DNA from: Herbidospora solisilvae
Lineage (GTDB): Bacteria > Actinomycetota > Actinomycetes > Streptosporangiales > Streptosporangiaceae
Length of the DNA stretch: 64,000 bases
Assembly (NCBI RefSeq): GCF_009901565.1
Contig: NZ_WXEW01000001.1
Coordinates: 1,240,001 to 1,304,000, forward strand
Reading direction: 5' to 3'
This document shows positions 49,023-58,581 of this stretch, piece after piece. Made by a program: the position numbers and the translations under genes. The number at the start of each line of letters is the position of its first letter. Positions within the stretch are counted from its first letter, which is position 1. Below the pieces are notes generated by a model. The model ran no database searches. It was given only the letters and a program-made list of their open reading frames with translations, and was not told the DNA's origin.

Positions 49023-49829
49023 TCAGGCGGCGGGCACCCCGGTCACCGCGACCACCCGCCGGTAGACGACCTTCTCCGCCTCGCGGACGGCGAGACCGAG
49101 CGTCACCATGTCGTCGGTCTCCTCGGGCCGTTCGCCGTCGGCGCGGCCGATCCAGACCAGCCCCAGGTAGTGGCCCATCGCGTGGCCGCTGGCCTCGGTG
49201 AAGCCGGTCAGCGCCGGCTCGGCCGACGGCAGCGCCAGCAACCAGCCGCCCCGGTAGAGGTTGGAGATCCGCTTCACCAGTTCGTCGGAGGCGGTCGCCG
49301 ACTCCAGGTTGAACAGGGCGTACTGGGCGACGTAGCGGCCGTCGGCGCTGGTGAACTGGGCGCGGACGGCCTGGGTGCAGCCCGCCTCCGTCAGGGCCTC
49401 GGTCAGCGCCTCGCCCCAGACGGCCGTGGCGCAGTCGGCGTCGAGCCGGCGCTCGCCCAGCCTCAGTGTGACCTTGCCTGCCTTCAGCGTCTTGGTCGTG
49501 AAGACCTCTTCGACGGTCAGCGGCTTGGCGTCGGCGGCCCGGTCGGCGATCGGCGCGAACTGCTTCAGCGACGGCCAGGCCCGGTAGGCGGCCGGCCGGG
49601 CCTGGCCCAGCGGCGAGCTCGACAGCTGTTCGGGCGTCGGGTCTTCGTCGAACGCCTCGACCACGAAGACCAGCACGAACGCCATGAGCAGGATGCCGAC
49701 GACCGTCGCCAGGACCGCCAGGATCTTCTGCTGGCCGCCGGTGAGCCCCATCTCGGCCAGCTTGACGCTGCCCCAGGTGTCTTCGGGCGCCGGACGGCGC
49801 TTGGCACGGGAGGACTTGGCGGGGGTCAC
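49023..49829 (-). CDS. Membrane-anchored exported protein, paralogue of the 48-kb lipoprotein
   Basis: A 268-residue protein. One helix (about residues 42-66) follows a basic cytoplasmic part, and the rest lies outside. The exterior domain shares LTVEEVF, LDADCATAV, GCTQAVRAQF, QYALFNLESATASDELV and GHAMGHYLGLVWIG with the neighbouring lipoprotein, so the two are duplicates. The two Cys residues of each domain may pair. GTG 49829 overlaps the VIT gene's stop (GTGA), which decides the start. Function unknown. Confidence 0.65.
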   Translation of the reverse strand: MTPAKSSRAKRRPAPEDTWGSVKLAEMGLTGGQQKILAVLATVVGILLMAFVLVFVVEAFDEDPTPEQLSSSPLGQARPAAYRAWPSLKQFAPIADRAADAKPLTVEEVFTTKTLKAGKVTLRLGERRLDADCATAVWGEALTEALTEAGCTQAVRAQFTSADGRYVAQYALFNLESATASDELVKRISNLYRGGWLLALPSAEPALTGFTEASGHAMGHYLGLVWIGRADGERPEETDDMVTLGLAVREAEKVVYRRVVAVTGVPAA

Positions 49830-50542
49830 AGGCCGTTCGCCCCGATCAGCGACCCCAGTCCCCAGGTCAGCGCGGCGGCGATCCCGCCGACCAGGAGCTG
49901 GCGCAGGCCGGTGAACCACCAGTTCCGCGCGGTCACCCGGGCCACGAGCGCGCCCGCCCCGAAGAGCGCCACCATGGACAGGGCGGCCGACACCCAGAGG
50001 GAGGTCACCCCGGCCAGGTAGGGCGCCAAGGGAATGACGGCGCCGACGGCGAACGACAGGAACGACGACGACGCGGCGGTCACCGGCGACGGCAGGTCGT
50101 CGGGCTTCACGCCCAGCTCGTTGAGGGTGTGCACTTCCAGGGCCTGTTCGGGGTTGCGGGAGATCTGCCGGGCCACCTCGGCGGCCAGTTCGGGGTCGAC
50201 GCCGCGCCGTTCGTAGAGGGCGGCCAGCTCGGCCTCCTCCTCTTCGGGGTGGAGGGCCATCTCGCGGCGTTCGACCGCGATCTCGGCCTGGGCCAGCTCA
50301 CGCTGGCTCGCCACCGAGACGTACTCTCCTCCGGCCATCGAAAACGCCCCGGCGGCCAGGCCCGCGACACCCGCGAGCGCGATCACGCGGGTGTTGGCCG
50401 TGCCGCCGGCCACGCCGGCGATGAGCGCGAAGTTCGACACCAGGCCGTCCATCGCGCCGAACACCGCCGGACGCAACCAGCCACCCGTGACGTCGCGGTG
50501 GTTGTGGTGGGAGGGGAGTTCCGGGCCGGCGGCGCCGGTCAT
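49826..50542 (-). CDS. VIT1/CCC1-family iron/manganese transporter
   Basis: A 238-residue membrane protein. Five helices are predicted: one around GAMDGLVSNFALIAGVAGG (the family signature), one around AGLAAGAFSMAGGEYVSVASQ, and three after residue 150. Between them lies the cytoplasmic metal-binding region, rich in Glu (HPEEEEAELAALYERRG). It likely moves Fe2+ or Mn2+ out of the cytoplasm. The ATG overlaps the lgt stop (ATGA) and its own stop overlaps the next gene, so lgt-VIT-exported protein are coupled. Confidence 0.9.
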   Translation of the reverse strand: MTGAAGPELPSHHNHRDVTGGWLRPAVFGAMDGLVSNFALIAGVAGGTANTRVIALAGVAGLAAGAFSMAGGEYVSVASQRELAQAEIAVERREMALHPEEEEAELAALYERRGVDPELAAEVARQISRNPEQALEVHTLNELGVKPDDLPSPVTAASSSFLSFAVGAVIPLAPYLAGVTSLWVSAALSMVALFGAGALVARVTARNWWFTGLRQLLVGGIAAALTWGLGSLIGANGL

Positions 50543-51525
50543 CTCTGACCGGCCTCCTCGGCCTTCTCTGTCTTGTCGTCGGGAGCGGCGGCCTCACCGG
50601 CCTCGCCCCGCGCCTCGTTCTCGCGGTCGATCTCGTGGTCGTCGGCCTGGTCGTGGAGGTGGGCCGGGTCGGCCTCGGCGCCCTCGGCCACCGGCGGGAG
50701 CGCGCCCTCGGGCACGATGACCTCTTCGGTGGTCTTGTTCCTGGTCAGCCAGAAGTAGGCCAGCGCGCCGAGGAACAGCACGATGGAGGTCCACTGGTTG
50801 AGGCGCATGCCGAGGATCTCGTGGGCCGGGTCGACCCGCAGGCCCTCGATCCAGAAGCGGCCCAGGGTGTAGCCCATGACGTAGAGGGCGAACAGGCGGC
50901 CGTGGCGCAGCGTGAACCGCGACCCGATCAGCAGGAGCAGGCCGGCCACCGCGAAGTTCCAGAGCAGTTCGTAGAGGAACGCCGGGTGGTAGGTCAGCGC
51001 GCCGGGCACGGTGCCGGGGCGGCCGGGCTCGATCTCCAGGCACCAGGCGTAGTCGCAGGGACCGCCGAAGAGCTCCTGGTTGAAGTAGTTGCCCAGCCGG
51101 CCGATGCCCTGGGCGATCAGGATGCCCGGTGCGACGGTGTCGGCGACGGCCGACAGGGAGATGCCGCGCCGGCGGCAGGCGATCCAGACGCCGACGGCGC
51201 CGAGCGCGACCGCCCCCCAGATGCCGAGGCCGCCCTTCCAGATGAAGAACACGTGATACCACGGGTTCTCCGCGTCAGCTCCGAAGTAGAGCTGGTTGTC
51301 GGTGATGACGTGGTAGAGCCGGCCGCCGACCAGGCCGAACGGGACCGCCCAGACGGCCAGGTCGGTGATCGTGCCGGGAAGGCCGCCACGGGCGCGCCAG
51401 CGGCGCTCGCCGAGCCAGACGGCGACGACGACGCCCAGCACGATGCAGAGCGCATAGGCCCGGATGGGAAGGGGTCCGAGGTACCAGACCCCCTGCGACG
51501 GGCTCGGGATCGAGGCGAGGGGCAT
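50539..51525 (-). CDS. lgt: Prolipoprotein diacylglyceryl transferase
   Basis: A 328-residue inner-membrane enzyme that adds diacylglycerol to the lipobox Cys of prolipoproteins. The Lgt signature GRLGNYFNQELFG is present near residue 137 and seven helices surround it. The C-terminal ~55 residues are Glu/Ala/Asp-rich, cytoplasmic, and longer than in E. coli. ATG 51525 is chosen; a TAACGT box lies eight bases upstream and no ribosome site, so the transcript may be leaderless. It follows the trp-linked region as in other actinobacteria. Confidence 0.95.
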   Translation of the reverse strand: MPLASIPSPSQGVWYLGPLPIRAYALCIVLGVVVAVWLGERRWRARGGLPGTITDLAVWAVPFGLVGGRLYHVITDNQLYFGADAENPWYHVFFIWKGGLGIWGAVALGAVGVWIACRRRGISLSAVADTVAPGILIAQGIGRLGNYFNQELFGGPCDYAWCLEIEPGRPGTVPGALTYHPAFLYELLWNFAVAGLLLLIGSRFTLRHGRLFALYVMGYTLGRFWIEGLRVDPAHEILGMRLNQWTSIVLFLGALAYFWLTRNKTTEEVIVPEGALPPVAEGAEADPAHLHDQADDHEIDRENEARGEAGEAAAPDDKTEKAEEAGQR

Positions 51526-51533
51526 GTCACAGG

Positions 51534-51539
51534 ACGTTA
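51534..51539 (-). promoter_or_regulatory. Possible -10 box for a leaderless lgt transcript
   Basis: On the minus strand TAACGT is eight bases before the lgt ATG. No matching -35 is seen at 17 bases, so the call is weak. Confidence 0.3.
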
Positions 51540-51610
51540 CCGCCTCCAAGGCGCACTCGCGCACCCCCGTCACCAATGAGCCCGTCTCAGGTTGATCACC
51601 CCATCCTCAA

Positions 51611-51647
51611 GCGAGCCGCGGCCGGCCGGAGGCCGGTCGTGGCTCGC
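51611..51647 (-). terminator. Hairpin between the DsbA-like gene and lgt
   Basis: Fifteen-base arms, each beginning and ending with GCGAGCC/GGCTCGC, pair across a short loop with two wobble pairs. The stem begins 25 bases past the DsbA-like stop on the minus strand. There is no T-run. Confidence 0.6.
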
Positions 51648-51671
51648 GTTTCGGATCTGCCTGAGACGGCG

Positions 51672-52430
51672 TCACTTACCGGCCGCGAGCACGGCCTGGC
51701 GGAGCTTGTTCGGCACGAACGCGACGTTGGAGTCGAGGTCCTTGCCGTTCAGCTTGAGCGTGGGCGTGCCGGTGATCTTCTCCTCCCGGATCACCTTGTC
51801 GGACTGGGTGAGCTGGGTCTGGGCGTACTTCTGGGAGGTCACGCACTTCTCCCAGTCGGGCGCCGTGATCCCCGCGTCCTTGCCCCAGGCGACCAGGTCG
51901 GTCAGCGGGAAGCCCTCGACGGTCTCCGAGGGCTGCTCCTTGAAGAGCCGGTCGTGGAAGGCCGGCCAGTGCGCCCCCTGGGTGACGCAGCGGGAGGCCG
52001 CCCCGGCGCGGACCGAGTTGGACTTGGTCGGCTCCATGGAGAAGATCGTGATCGGGTGGAAGACGACCTTGGCCTTGCCCTCGGACGCCAGGTTCTTGAT
52101 CGTCGGCCCCGACGACTCCTCCAGCGCCTTGCAGGCCGGGCACTGGAAGTCCTCGTAGACGTCGAGCACCGGCGCGGTCACCCCCGGCCGGGCCATGGTG
52201 ACCGTTCCGTCGGCGTTGACCGTGGTCGGGGCGAGTTCGGCGGCCGCCGCCTGCTGCTCGGCGGTGTCCCGGGCGGCGGCGTACCAGGCGCCGCCGCCGA
52301 TGGCCAGGACGGCGATGGTCCCGATGGTGACCATCGTGGCGAGGCGGCGGTGGCGGTCCTTCCTGCGGTCGGCCTGCCGCTGCGCGGCGATCCGTTCCCG
52401 GGCCGTCGCCTCGCGCGCACCTTTGCCCAT
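51672..52430 (-). CDS. DsbA-like thioredoxin-fold membrane protein
   Basis: A 252-residue protein with a basic N-terminus, one membrane helix (about 30-52) and an external thioredoxin-fold domain with the CPAC active site in YEDFQCPACKALEE. The cis-Pro loop is TGTPTLKLNGK. It resembles the Thioredoxin_4 DsbA family, which introduces disulfides into exported proteins. Its ATG overlaps the stop of the MauE-like gene (ATGA), so the two may form a redox relay. Confidence 0.88.
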   Translation of the reverse strand: MGKGAREATARERIAAQRQADRRKDRHRRLATMVTIGTIAVLAIGGGAWYAAARDTAEQQAAAAELAPTTVNADGTVTMARPGVTAPVLDVYEDFQCPACKALEESSGPTIKNLASEGKAKVVFHPITIFSMEPTKSNSVRAGAASRCVTQGAHWPAFHDRLFKEQPSETVEGFPLTDLVAWGKDAGITAPDWEKCVTSQKYAQTQLTQSDKVIREEKITGTPTLKLNGKDLDSNVAFVPNKLRQAVLAAGK

Positions 52431-53014
52431 CAGTGGTTCTCCTTCACTTCATCCAAGTGATCACTCACGCCGGGCTCGTGATCGCCGGACTCCTCCTCGG
52501 CGTATGGGCGGGGGGCCAGGCCCAGGGGCCTGTCGAGCGCGAACCGGCCCGGTGTGAACCAGGCGATCCAGCCCGCCAGCACCACCAGCCCGAAGTCGCG
52601 CAGCAACTCCGGCAGGTAGGACGGCTCCTGTCCTTCGGCGAGCGGCCCGCCGCCGCCGAAGCAGCCGCAGTCGATGCGCAGCCCCCGCGCCCACGCCGAG
52701 GCGATGCCGATGACGAAGGCGACCATGAGCAGCCCCGCGCCGACCGCCGACAGGCGGGTGAGCAGGCCAAGGACAAGGAGCACTCCGACGACGATCTCCA
52801 GCACGGGCAGGCCGTATCCGACGGCCGTGGCGATCCGGTCCGGCAGTAGTTCGTAGGCGCGCACGGCCTGCACCGACAGAGCGGGGGCGCCGATCTTCAG
52901 CCACCCCGCGACGATGAGCACGCCGGCGAGCACGAGCCGGGCGACGGTCGTCACCCAGGGTACAACGACAGATGCACTGAGTGACGAACTCGGGCCGCGA
53001 CGATGCGTTGACAC
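52430..53014 (-). CDS. MauE/DoxX-family membrane protein
   Basis: A 194-residue protein with four or five helices (residues ~20-40, 65-85, 90-110, 140-155). The DCGCFGG motif near residue 117 gives a Cys pair at the membrane surface, as in MauE-like proteins that act as quinone-linked thiol oxidoreductases. Together with the coupled DsbA-like protein it could replace DsbB. The GTG start at 53014 is the first in frame. Confidence 0.8.
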   Translation of the reverse strand: MSTHRRGPSSSLSASVVVPWVTTVARLVLAGVLIVAGWLKIGAPALSVQAVRAYELLPDRIATAVGYGLPVLEIVVGVLLVLGLLTRLSAVGAGLLMVAFVIGIASAWARGLRIDCGCFGGGGPLAEGQEPSYLPELLRDFGLVVLAGWIAWFTPGRFALDRPLGLAPRPYAEEESGDHEPGVSDHLDEVKENH

Positions 53015-53168
53015 GGAGACTCCTCCCAGGTCCCGGGGCCGCCTACACGGCCACCGACACGGAACCTATTGGAGTCCACCCCACCATGACCTCGATAAAC
53101 ACTGGGTAAGGCGAAACCTGGGGGCGGGTATGGGGAGGGTCGTCCTGGTAAATCCCAGGGCCTTCTCC

Positions 53169-53404
53169 TCCGTTACGGCTCCGCCGGGCCGGCCCCGACC
53201 GCCGCCCCCCTCCTCACCGCGACCGGCGCCAACCGGCCGCGCGAATACCGCGCCGCCACGAACCGTCTCGGGCGTCTCGAACCGTCTCGTTCATCTCGGG
53301 CCGGAAGCGGGCGTAGGGCGGCCGGGCGGCGCGGCCGGTTGGCGCCGGATACGGCGGCGGCCCGGGTCGGCGGTCGGCGCCGGGGTGGGCGGAGCCGTAA
53401 CGGA
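53169..53404. repeat. 236-bp inverted-repeat element (MITE-like)
   Basis: The ends are perfect 17-base inverted repeats (53169-53185 and 53388-53404; TCCGTTACGGCTCCGCC). A second perfect 20-base inverted pair lies inside (53223-53242 and 53329-53348), and the middle has CGAACCGTCTCG twice as direct repeats (53259 and 53278). The arms are placed symmetrically, 54 and 56 bases from the ends. No open frame spans it, and I see no clear target-site duplication. It fills most of the gap between the MauE-like gene and trpA; the flanking bases 53015-53168 and 53405-53490 contain nothing else I recognise. Confidence 0.75.
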
Positions 53405-53490
53405 AATGGAGCCGTCACAGGACAGCGCCGGTCACGAATACAGGGGGCGGAGAGGAGCCGCGGCTGTTGCGAAGGACGGCCAGGACGGAG

Positions 53491-53526
53491 AAACGGCCGG
53501 TCACCGTTGCGGTGACCGGCCGTTCG
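53491..53526 (-). terminator. Hairpin terminator of the trp operon
   Basis: Perfect 14-base arms (53492-53505 and 53511-53524) with a five-base loop. It lies 12 bases past the trpA stop. Only TTTCTCC follows on the minus strand. Confidence 0.8.
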
Positions 53527-53537
53527 AAACGGAGAGG

Positions 53538-54332
53538 CTAGCGGCGGACGCCCTCCGCCAGTTCGGCGGCGAGTTCGCGGACGGCCCGGAGGCCCTCCTG
53601 CTCGTTCGGCGCGTCGAGGAGGCGGCGGATGAAGGCCGAGCCCACGATCACGCCGTCGGCGTAGGCGGCGACCTCGGCGGCCTGGCTGCCGGTGCCGACG
53701 CCCAGGCCCACGCAGACCGGGACCTTGGCGTGGGGGCGGGTGCGCTTGACCAGGCCCTCGGCCGCCTGTCCGACCGACTCACGGGCGCCGGTGACGCCCA
53801 TCAGCGAGGCGGCGTAGACGAAGCCGGTGCAGCAGTCGGCCACGACGCCGATGCGCTCCTCGGTGGAGCTCGGGGCGACCAGGAAGACCGTGTCGATGCC
53901 CGCCGCCGCGCTGGCCTCGCGCCACGGACCGGCCTCTTCGGGGGTCAGGTCGGGCGTGATGGTGCCGACCCCCCCGGCGTCGGCCAGCTCGCGGGCGAAA
54001 CGCTCGACGCCGTAGCGGTCGATCGGGTTCCAGTAGGTCATGACGAGGGTCGCCGCGCCCGATTTGGCCACACCCTCGACCGTGCGCATCACGTCGGCGA
54101 TGCGGGTGCCGTTCTCCAGCGCCCGGTGTACGGCGTCTTGGATGGTCGGGCCGTCCATCAGCGGGTCGGAGTAGGGCAGGCCGATCTCGATCACGTCGCA
54201 ACCGGCCTCGACCATGGCGGTCGCGGCGGCGATGGCGCCGTCGATCGTGGGGAACCCGGCGGGCAGGTAGCCCACCAGCGCGGCGCGGTTCTCCGCGCGG
54301 GCCTTCTCGAAGACCGTGGCAAGTGTCGTCAT
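53538..54332 (-). CDS. trpA: Tryptophan synthase alpha chain
   Basis: A 264-residue TIM barrel releasing indole from indole-3-glycerol phosphate. The acid-base Glu and Asp residues lie in VEAGCDVIEIGLPYSDPLMDGP (residues ~38-60). LVMTYWNPI and the C-terminal GVIVGSAFIRRL phosphate-binding part are present. It follows trpB by 13 bases and works as an alpha-beta complex with it. Confidence 0.97.
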   Translation of the reverse strand: MTTLATVFEKARAENRAALVGYLPAGFPTIDGAIAAATAMVEAGCDVIEIGLPYSDPLMDGPTIQDAVHRALENGTRIADVMRTVEGVAKSGAATLVMTYWNPIDRYGVERFARELADAGGVGTITPDLTPEEAGPWREASAAAGIDTVFLVAPSSTEERIGVVADCCTGFVYAASLMGVTGARESVGQAAEGLVKRTRPHAKVPVCVGLGVGTGSQAAEVAAYADGVIVGSAFIRRLLDAPNEQEGLRAVRELAAELAEGVRR

Positions 54333-54345
54333 GGCTGGCTTCCGG

Positions 54346-55601
<1,256 letters not shown>

Positions 55602-55605
<4 letters not shown>

Positions 55606-56414
55606 GACTGCCGTTCTTGGCGGGACGAAGGATGGGCGCCCGCGGTGACCAGGTCGTTCACCGCCGAACGCGGGTCTTTGCCGGTCACGAGGCTCTCGCC
55701 GACCAGCACCGCGTCGGCGCCGGCGCGCGCGTAGGCGAGCAGGTCGTGAGGGCCGCGCACACCCGACTCGGCGACCCGGATGACGCCCTCGGGCACCTTC
55801 GGGGCGAGCCTGGCGAAGACGTCGCGGTCGACCTCGAGCGTGCGCAGGTCGCGGGCGTTGATGCCGATGAGCTTGGCGCCCGCGTCGACCGCGCGCTCCA
55901 GCTCCTCTTCCGTGTGGACCTCGACCAGCGGGACGAGCCCGATGGACTCGGCCCGCTCGATCAGCGAGACCAGGGCGTTCTGGTCGAGCGACACCACCAT
56001 CAGCAGGGCGAGGTCGGCGCCGTGGGCGCGGGCCTCCCAGAGCTGGTAGGCGGTGACGATGAAGTCTTTGCGCAGGATCGGGATGTCCACGGCGGCGCGC
56101 ACGGCCGCCAGGTCCTCCAGGCTCCCGCCGAAGCGCCGGCGCTCGGTCAGCACACTGATGACGTGGGCGCCGCCGGCCTCGTAGTCGACGGCCAGCGCGG
56201 CCGGGTCGGCGATGGCGGCCAGCGCGCCCTTGGACGGGCTCGACCGCTTGACCTCGGCGATCACCGAGACGCGGTCGGCCTTCAGGGCTCCGTAGACGTC
56301 ACGTGGAGTGGGGGCGCGCCGGGCGCGCTCCTTGAGCTCATCGATCGACACGGCCTTCTGCCGCTCGGCGAGGTCTTCGCGGACGCCCTCGAGGATGTCG
56401 TCGAGAACCGTCAT
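55602..56414 (-). CDS. trpC: Indole-3-glycerol phosphate synthase
   Basis: A 270-residue TIM barrel closing the ring of CdRP. The family motif [13 protein letters not shown] is at residues ~50-62, with RKDFIV and the C-terminal [12 protein letters not shown] phosphate site. It begins the trpC-trpB-trpA unit; GGTGAGG precedes the ATG. No trpE, trpD or trpF is in this window. Confidence 0.97.
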
Positions 56415-56529
56415 CGGACCTCACCGCCCTTGCTGGCTCGTTCGCTCACGTGCTCCGGATCCCTCCAGGTCGACTGCGTCCTGCCGATGGTATCGGCCTT
56501 GCCGACGTCGGCCCGCCATCGGGTGCCGG

Positions 56530-56934
56530 TCACGGAGCCAGGAAAGCACCGTACGGCGTATTGCGGAAAACCCCGAACAACAAGGCCAGCGCGACGAACG
56601 ACCAGACGGCCACGGGTGCCGTCAGGCGGGTCCGCAGCGGCCTCTCCCGCCAGGCGGACGAGAGCCACTTCGCCCACAGGTACACCAGGAACGGTGCGAC
56701 CGCAACGAACAGCGGGTTGAACGACAACGCGCCGCCCACATCGAGCCGGGTCAGCGCGTGGACCGCGCGCAGCCCGCCGCACCCCGGACAGTAGAAGCCG
56801 CTGACCAGCAGGAACGGACACGGCGGATAGTGGCCGGGCCGCGACGGGTCGACGACCGCGACGAAGGCGGTCGCCGCCGCGAGCAGGCCGCCGACGGAGG
56901 CCGGCAGCACGATCGCGGCGGTTCTGGACGTCAT
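56530..56934 (-). CDS. DUF2752 membrane protein
   Basis: A 134-residue protein with about three helices and the motif CPFLLVSGFYCPGCGGLRA, the conserved Cys/Gly core of DUF2752. The function is unknown, and the CPGCGG motif suggests metal or redox chemistry. It lies upstream of trpC by 115 bases. Confidence 0.88.
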   Translation of the reverse strand: MTSRTAAIVLPASVGGLLAAATAFVAVVDPSRPGHYPPCPFLLVSGFYCPGCGGLRAVHALTRLDVGGALSFNPLFVAVAPFLVYLWAKWLSSAWRERPLRTRLTAPVAVWSFVALALLFGVFRNTPYGAFLAP

Positions 56935-56976
56935 CGCCCCAGGGTAGATCAGCCCAGGTGGATCAGCCCGGGTGGA

Positions 56977-57576
56977 TCAGGAGGTGGGGAACGCCGTGGG
57001 CCAGTTCTCGATGCTGTCGCCGTACTGCTGCGTGGCCTCGGCGAGGCCGACCAGGGTGAGGAGGGCGGCGCCGAAGATCAGCCAGAGGATCACCCACAGG
57101 CCGATGGTGATGTAGGAGGTCACCAGGCCGGCCACCGCGAGGCCGTGGCCGTCTTCGCCGCTGCTCTTGATGCGGCTCAGCGACATGTGGCCGAAGATCA
57201 CGCCCAGGATCGCGGTCAGGCCGCAGAAGACCAGGCCGATCAGGCCCATCACGAGCGAGGCGACCGCCAGGCCGTTGGTGGGCCGGGGCGCGGCGTAGCC
57301 GTAGCCCGGCTGCGCGTAGGCCTGGTCGTAGCCGGGCTGCTGGTAGCCCTGCTGATATCCCTGCTGGTATTGCTGGCCGTAGCCGTAGTCGGGCTGGCCG
57401 TAGCCCCCCGCGGGCTGGGTGTTCTGCGTCCCATAACCGGGCTGTCCGTAGCCGGGCTGCTGGGGGTAACCGGGCTGCTGCGGGTAGCCGCCCTGGCCGT
57501 AGTCCGGCTGCTGACCGTAACCCGGGTATTCGTTACCCGGGTCCCCCGAGCCGCCGGGCTGGTTCCCGTAAGTCAT
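56977..57576 (-). CDS. DUF4190 membrane protein with Tyr/Gln/Pro-rich N-terminus
   Basis: A 199-residue protein. The first ~95 residues are low-complexity repeats of Y-G-Q-Q-P-G/G-Y-P-Q-Q units. Two helices follow (about 102-125 and 150-175) in a DUF4190 domain with [17 protein letters not shown] and [12 protein letters not shown]. The function is unknown; such proteins often associate with the cell envelope. Between this gene and DUF2752 there are 42 bases. Confidence 0.82.
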   Translation of the reverse strand: MTYGNQPGGSGDPGNEYPGYGQQPDYGQGGYPQQPGYPQQPGYGQPGYGTQNTQPAGGYGQPDYGYGQQYQQGYQQGYQQPGYDQAYAQPGYGYAAPRPTNGLAVASLVMGLIGLVFCGLTAILGVIFGHMSLSRIKSSGEDGHGLAVAGLVTSYITIGLWVILWLIFGAALLTLVGLAEATQQYGDSIENWPTAFPTS

Positions 57577-57642
57577 GCGACGACTGTAGCGACGGGTGCC
57601 GACATCCCCGTCGAATCAGGGCAACCTGAGGACAAGTTGTAA

Positions 57643-58176
57643 TCAGGTGGGATCGTCTCCGCGATCGATGGCATCCCACATCGACCGTTCCGAAGGCGGC
57701 TTGCGCCGGTCGGACCGGTCGTACCGCGCCGACATGCCCGGCCAGCTCCCGCCCGAGACCGCCGCCCACAGGCCGCTCACGATCAGCAGCACCCCGCCCA
57801 GGCCGGTGAGCCACGGCCACACGGTGACGTCGACGGAGGCCCCCCGCAGCTCGGCCGACTCCAGCAGCAGGACGTCGTCGAACACCCGCGTCATCCCGAC
57901 CACGACCGCGCCCCCGCAGATCGCCACCAGCACCCCGACGATCTGCCGGAAGACGCCCTTGGTGGCGAGCACCGCCACGCACCCCGCCAGCGCCGCCAGC
58001 ACGACCGGGGTGATCACCGGCGCGACGTCGGCGCCCGGGACGTCGTGGAGGGCCTCGGGGTTGGCCGGCCCCGTGGGGGCGAGCAGTCGCGCCCACACCC
58101 GGCCGCCCGCCAGCAGGGCCAGCGCCCCGGCGGCCGCGCTGAGGATCAGCCAGGCGTAGAGCGCGCGGCGGTTCAT
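57643..58176 (-). CDS. Trp biosynthesis-associated membrane protein (TIGR02234)
   Basis: A 177-residue protein with four helices (residues ~5-25, 52-70, 78-95 and 122-145) and a basic soluble tail ([14 protein letters not shown]). It matches the actinobacterial membrane protein usually found between trpE and trpC. The ATG overlaps the hisI stop (ATGA). Function unknown. The usual neighbour trpE is absent. Confidence 0.85.
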   Translation of the reverse strand: MNRRALYAWLILSAAAGALALLAGGRVWARLLAPTGPANPEALHDVPGADVAPVITPVVLAALAGCVAVLATKGVFRQIVGVLVAICGGAVVVGMTRVFDDVLLLESAELRGASVDVTVWPWLTGLGGVLLIVSGLWAAVSGGSWPGMSARYDRSDRRKPPSERSMWDAIDRGDDPT

Positions 58177-58523
58177 GAACCCTCGATCACCGGAAGCACG
58201 TCGTCATCGAAGCAGGTGCGGGTGCCGGTGTGGCAGGCGGGGCCCCGCTGGTCGACCTTGAGCAGGATGGTGTCGCCGTCGCAGTCGAGCGCCGCGTGCC
58301 GGACATATTGCACGTTGCCCGAGGTCTCGCCCTTGACCCAGTATTCGCCCCGGCTGCGCGACCAGTAGGTGGCGCGGCCGGTGGTGAGCGAGCGGTGCAG
58401 CGCCTCGTCGTCCATCCAGGCGAGCATCAGCACCTCACCGGTGTCGTGCTGCTGGACGACGGCGGGCACCAGCCCGTCGCCGGTCCGCTTGAGCCGGTCT
58501 GCGATCTTCGGGTCCAGGGACAT
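58173..58523 (-). CDS. hisI: Phosphoribosyl-AMP cyclohydrolase
   Basis: A 116-residue enzyme opening the purine ring of PR-AMP in histidine synthesis. The metal-binding motif [13 protein letters not shown] and the CHTGTRTCF Cys/His motif are complete, and [18 protein letters not shown] is the substrate loop. ATG 58523 is chosen over the long open frame, which runs back into the ABC gene. Confidence 0.97.
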   Translation of the reverse strand: MSLDPKIADRLKRTGDGLVPAVVQQHDTGEVLMLAWMDDEALHRSLTTGRATYWSRSRGEYWVKGETSGNVQYVRHAALDCDGDTILLKVDQRGPACHTGTRTCFDDDVLPVIEGS

Positions 58524-58581
58524 ATGACCATTCTGCCGCAGCGACCAGCGACAACGGCAAATCCTTGATCGACGCGCGCGG

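Noticed and set aside
57249-57540. A tandem repeat locus in the DUF4190 gene as a mobile or CRISPR-like element
   Set aside because: It is an in-frame coding repeat of Tyr/Gln/Pro/Gly units of the usual kind in this family.
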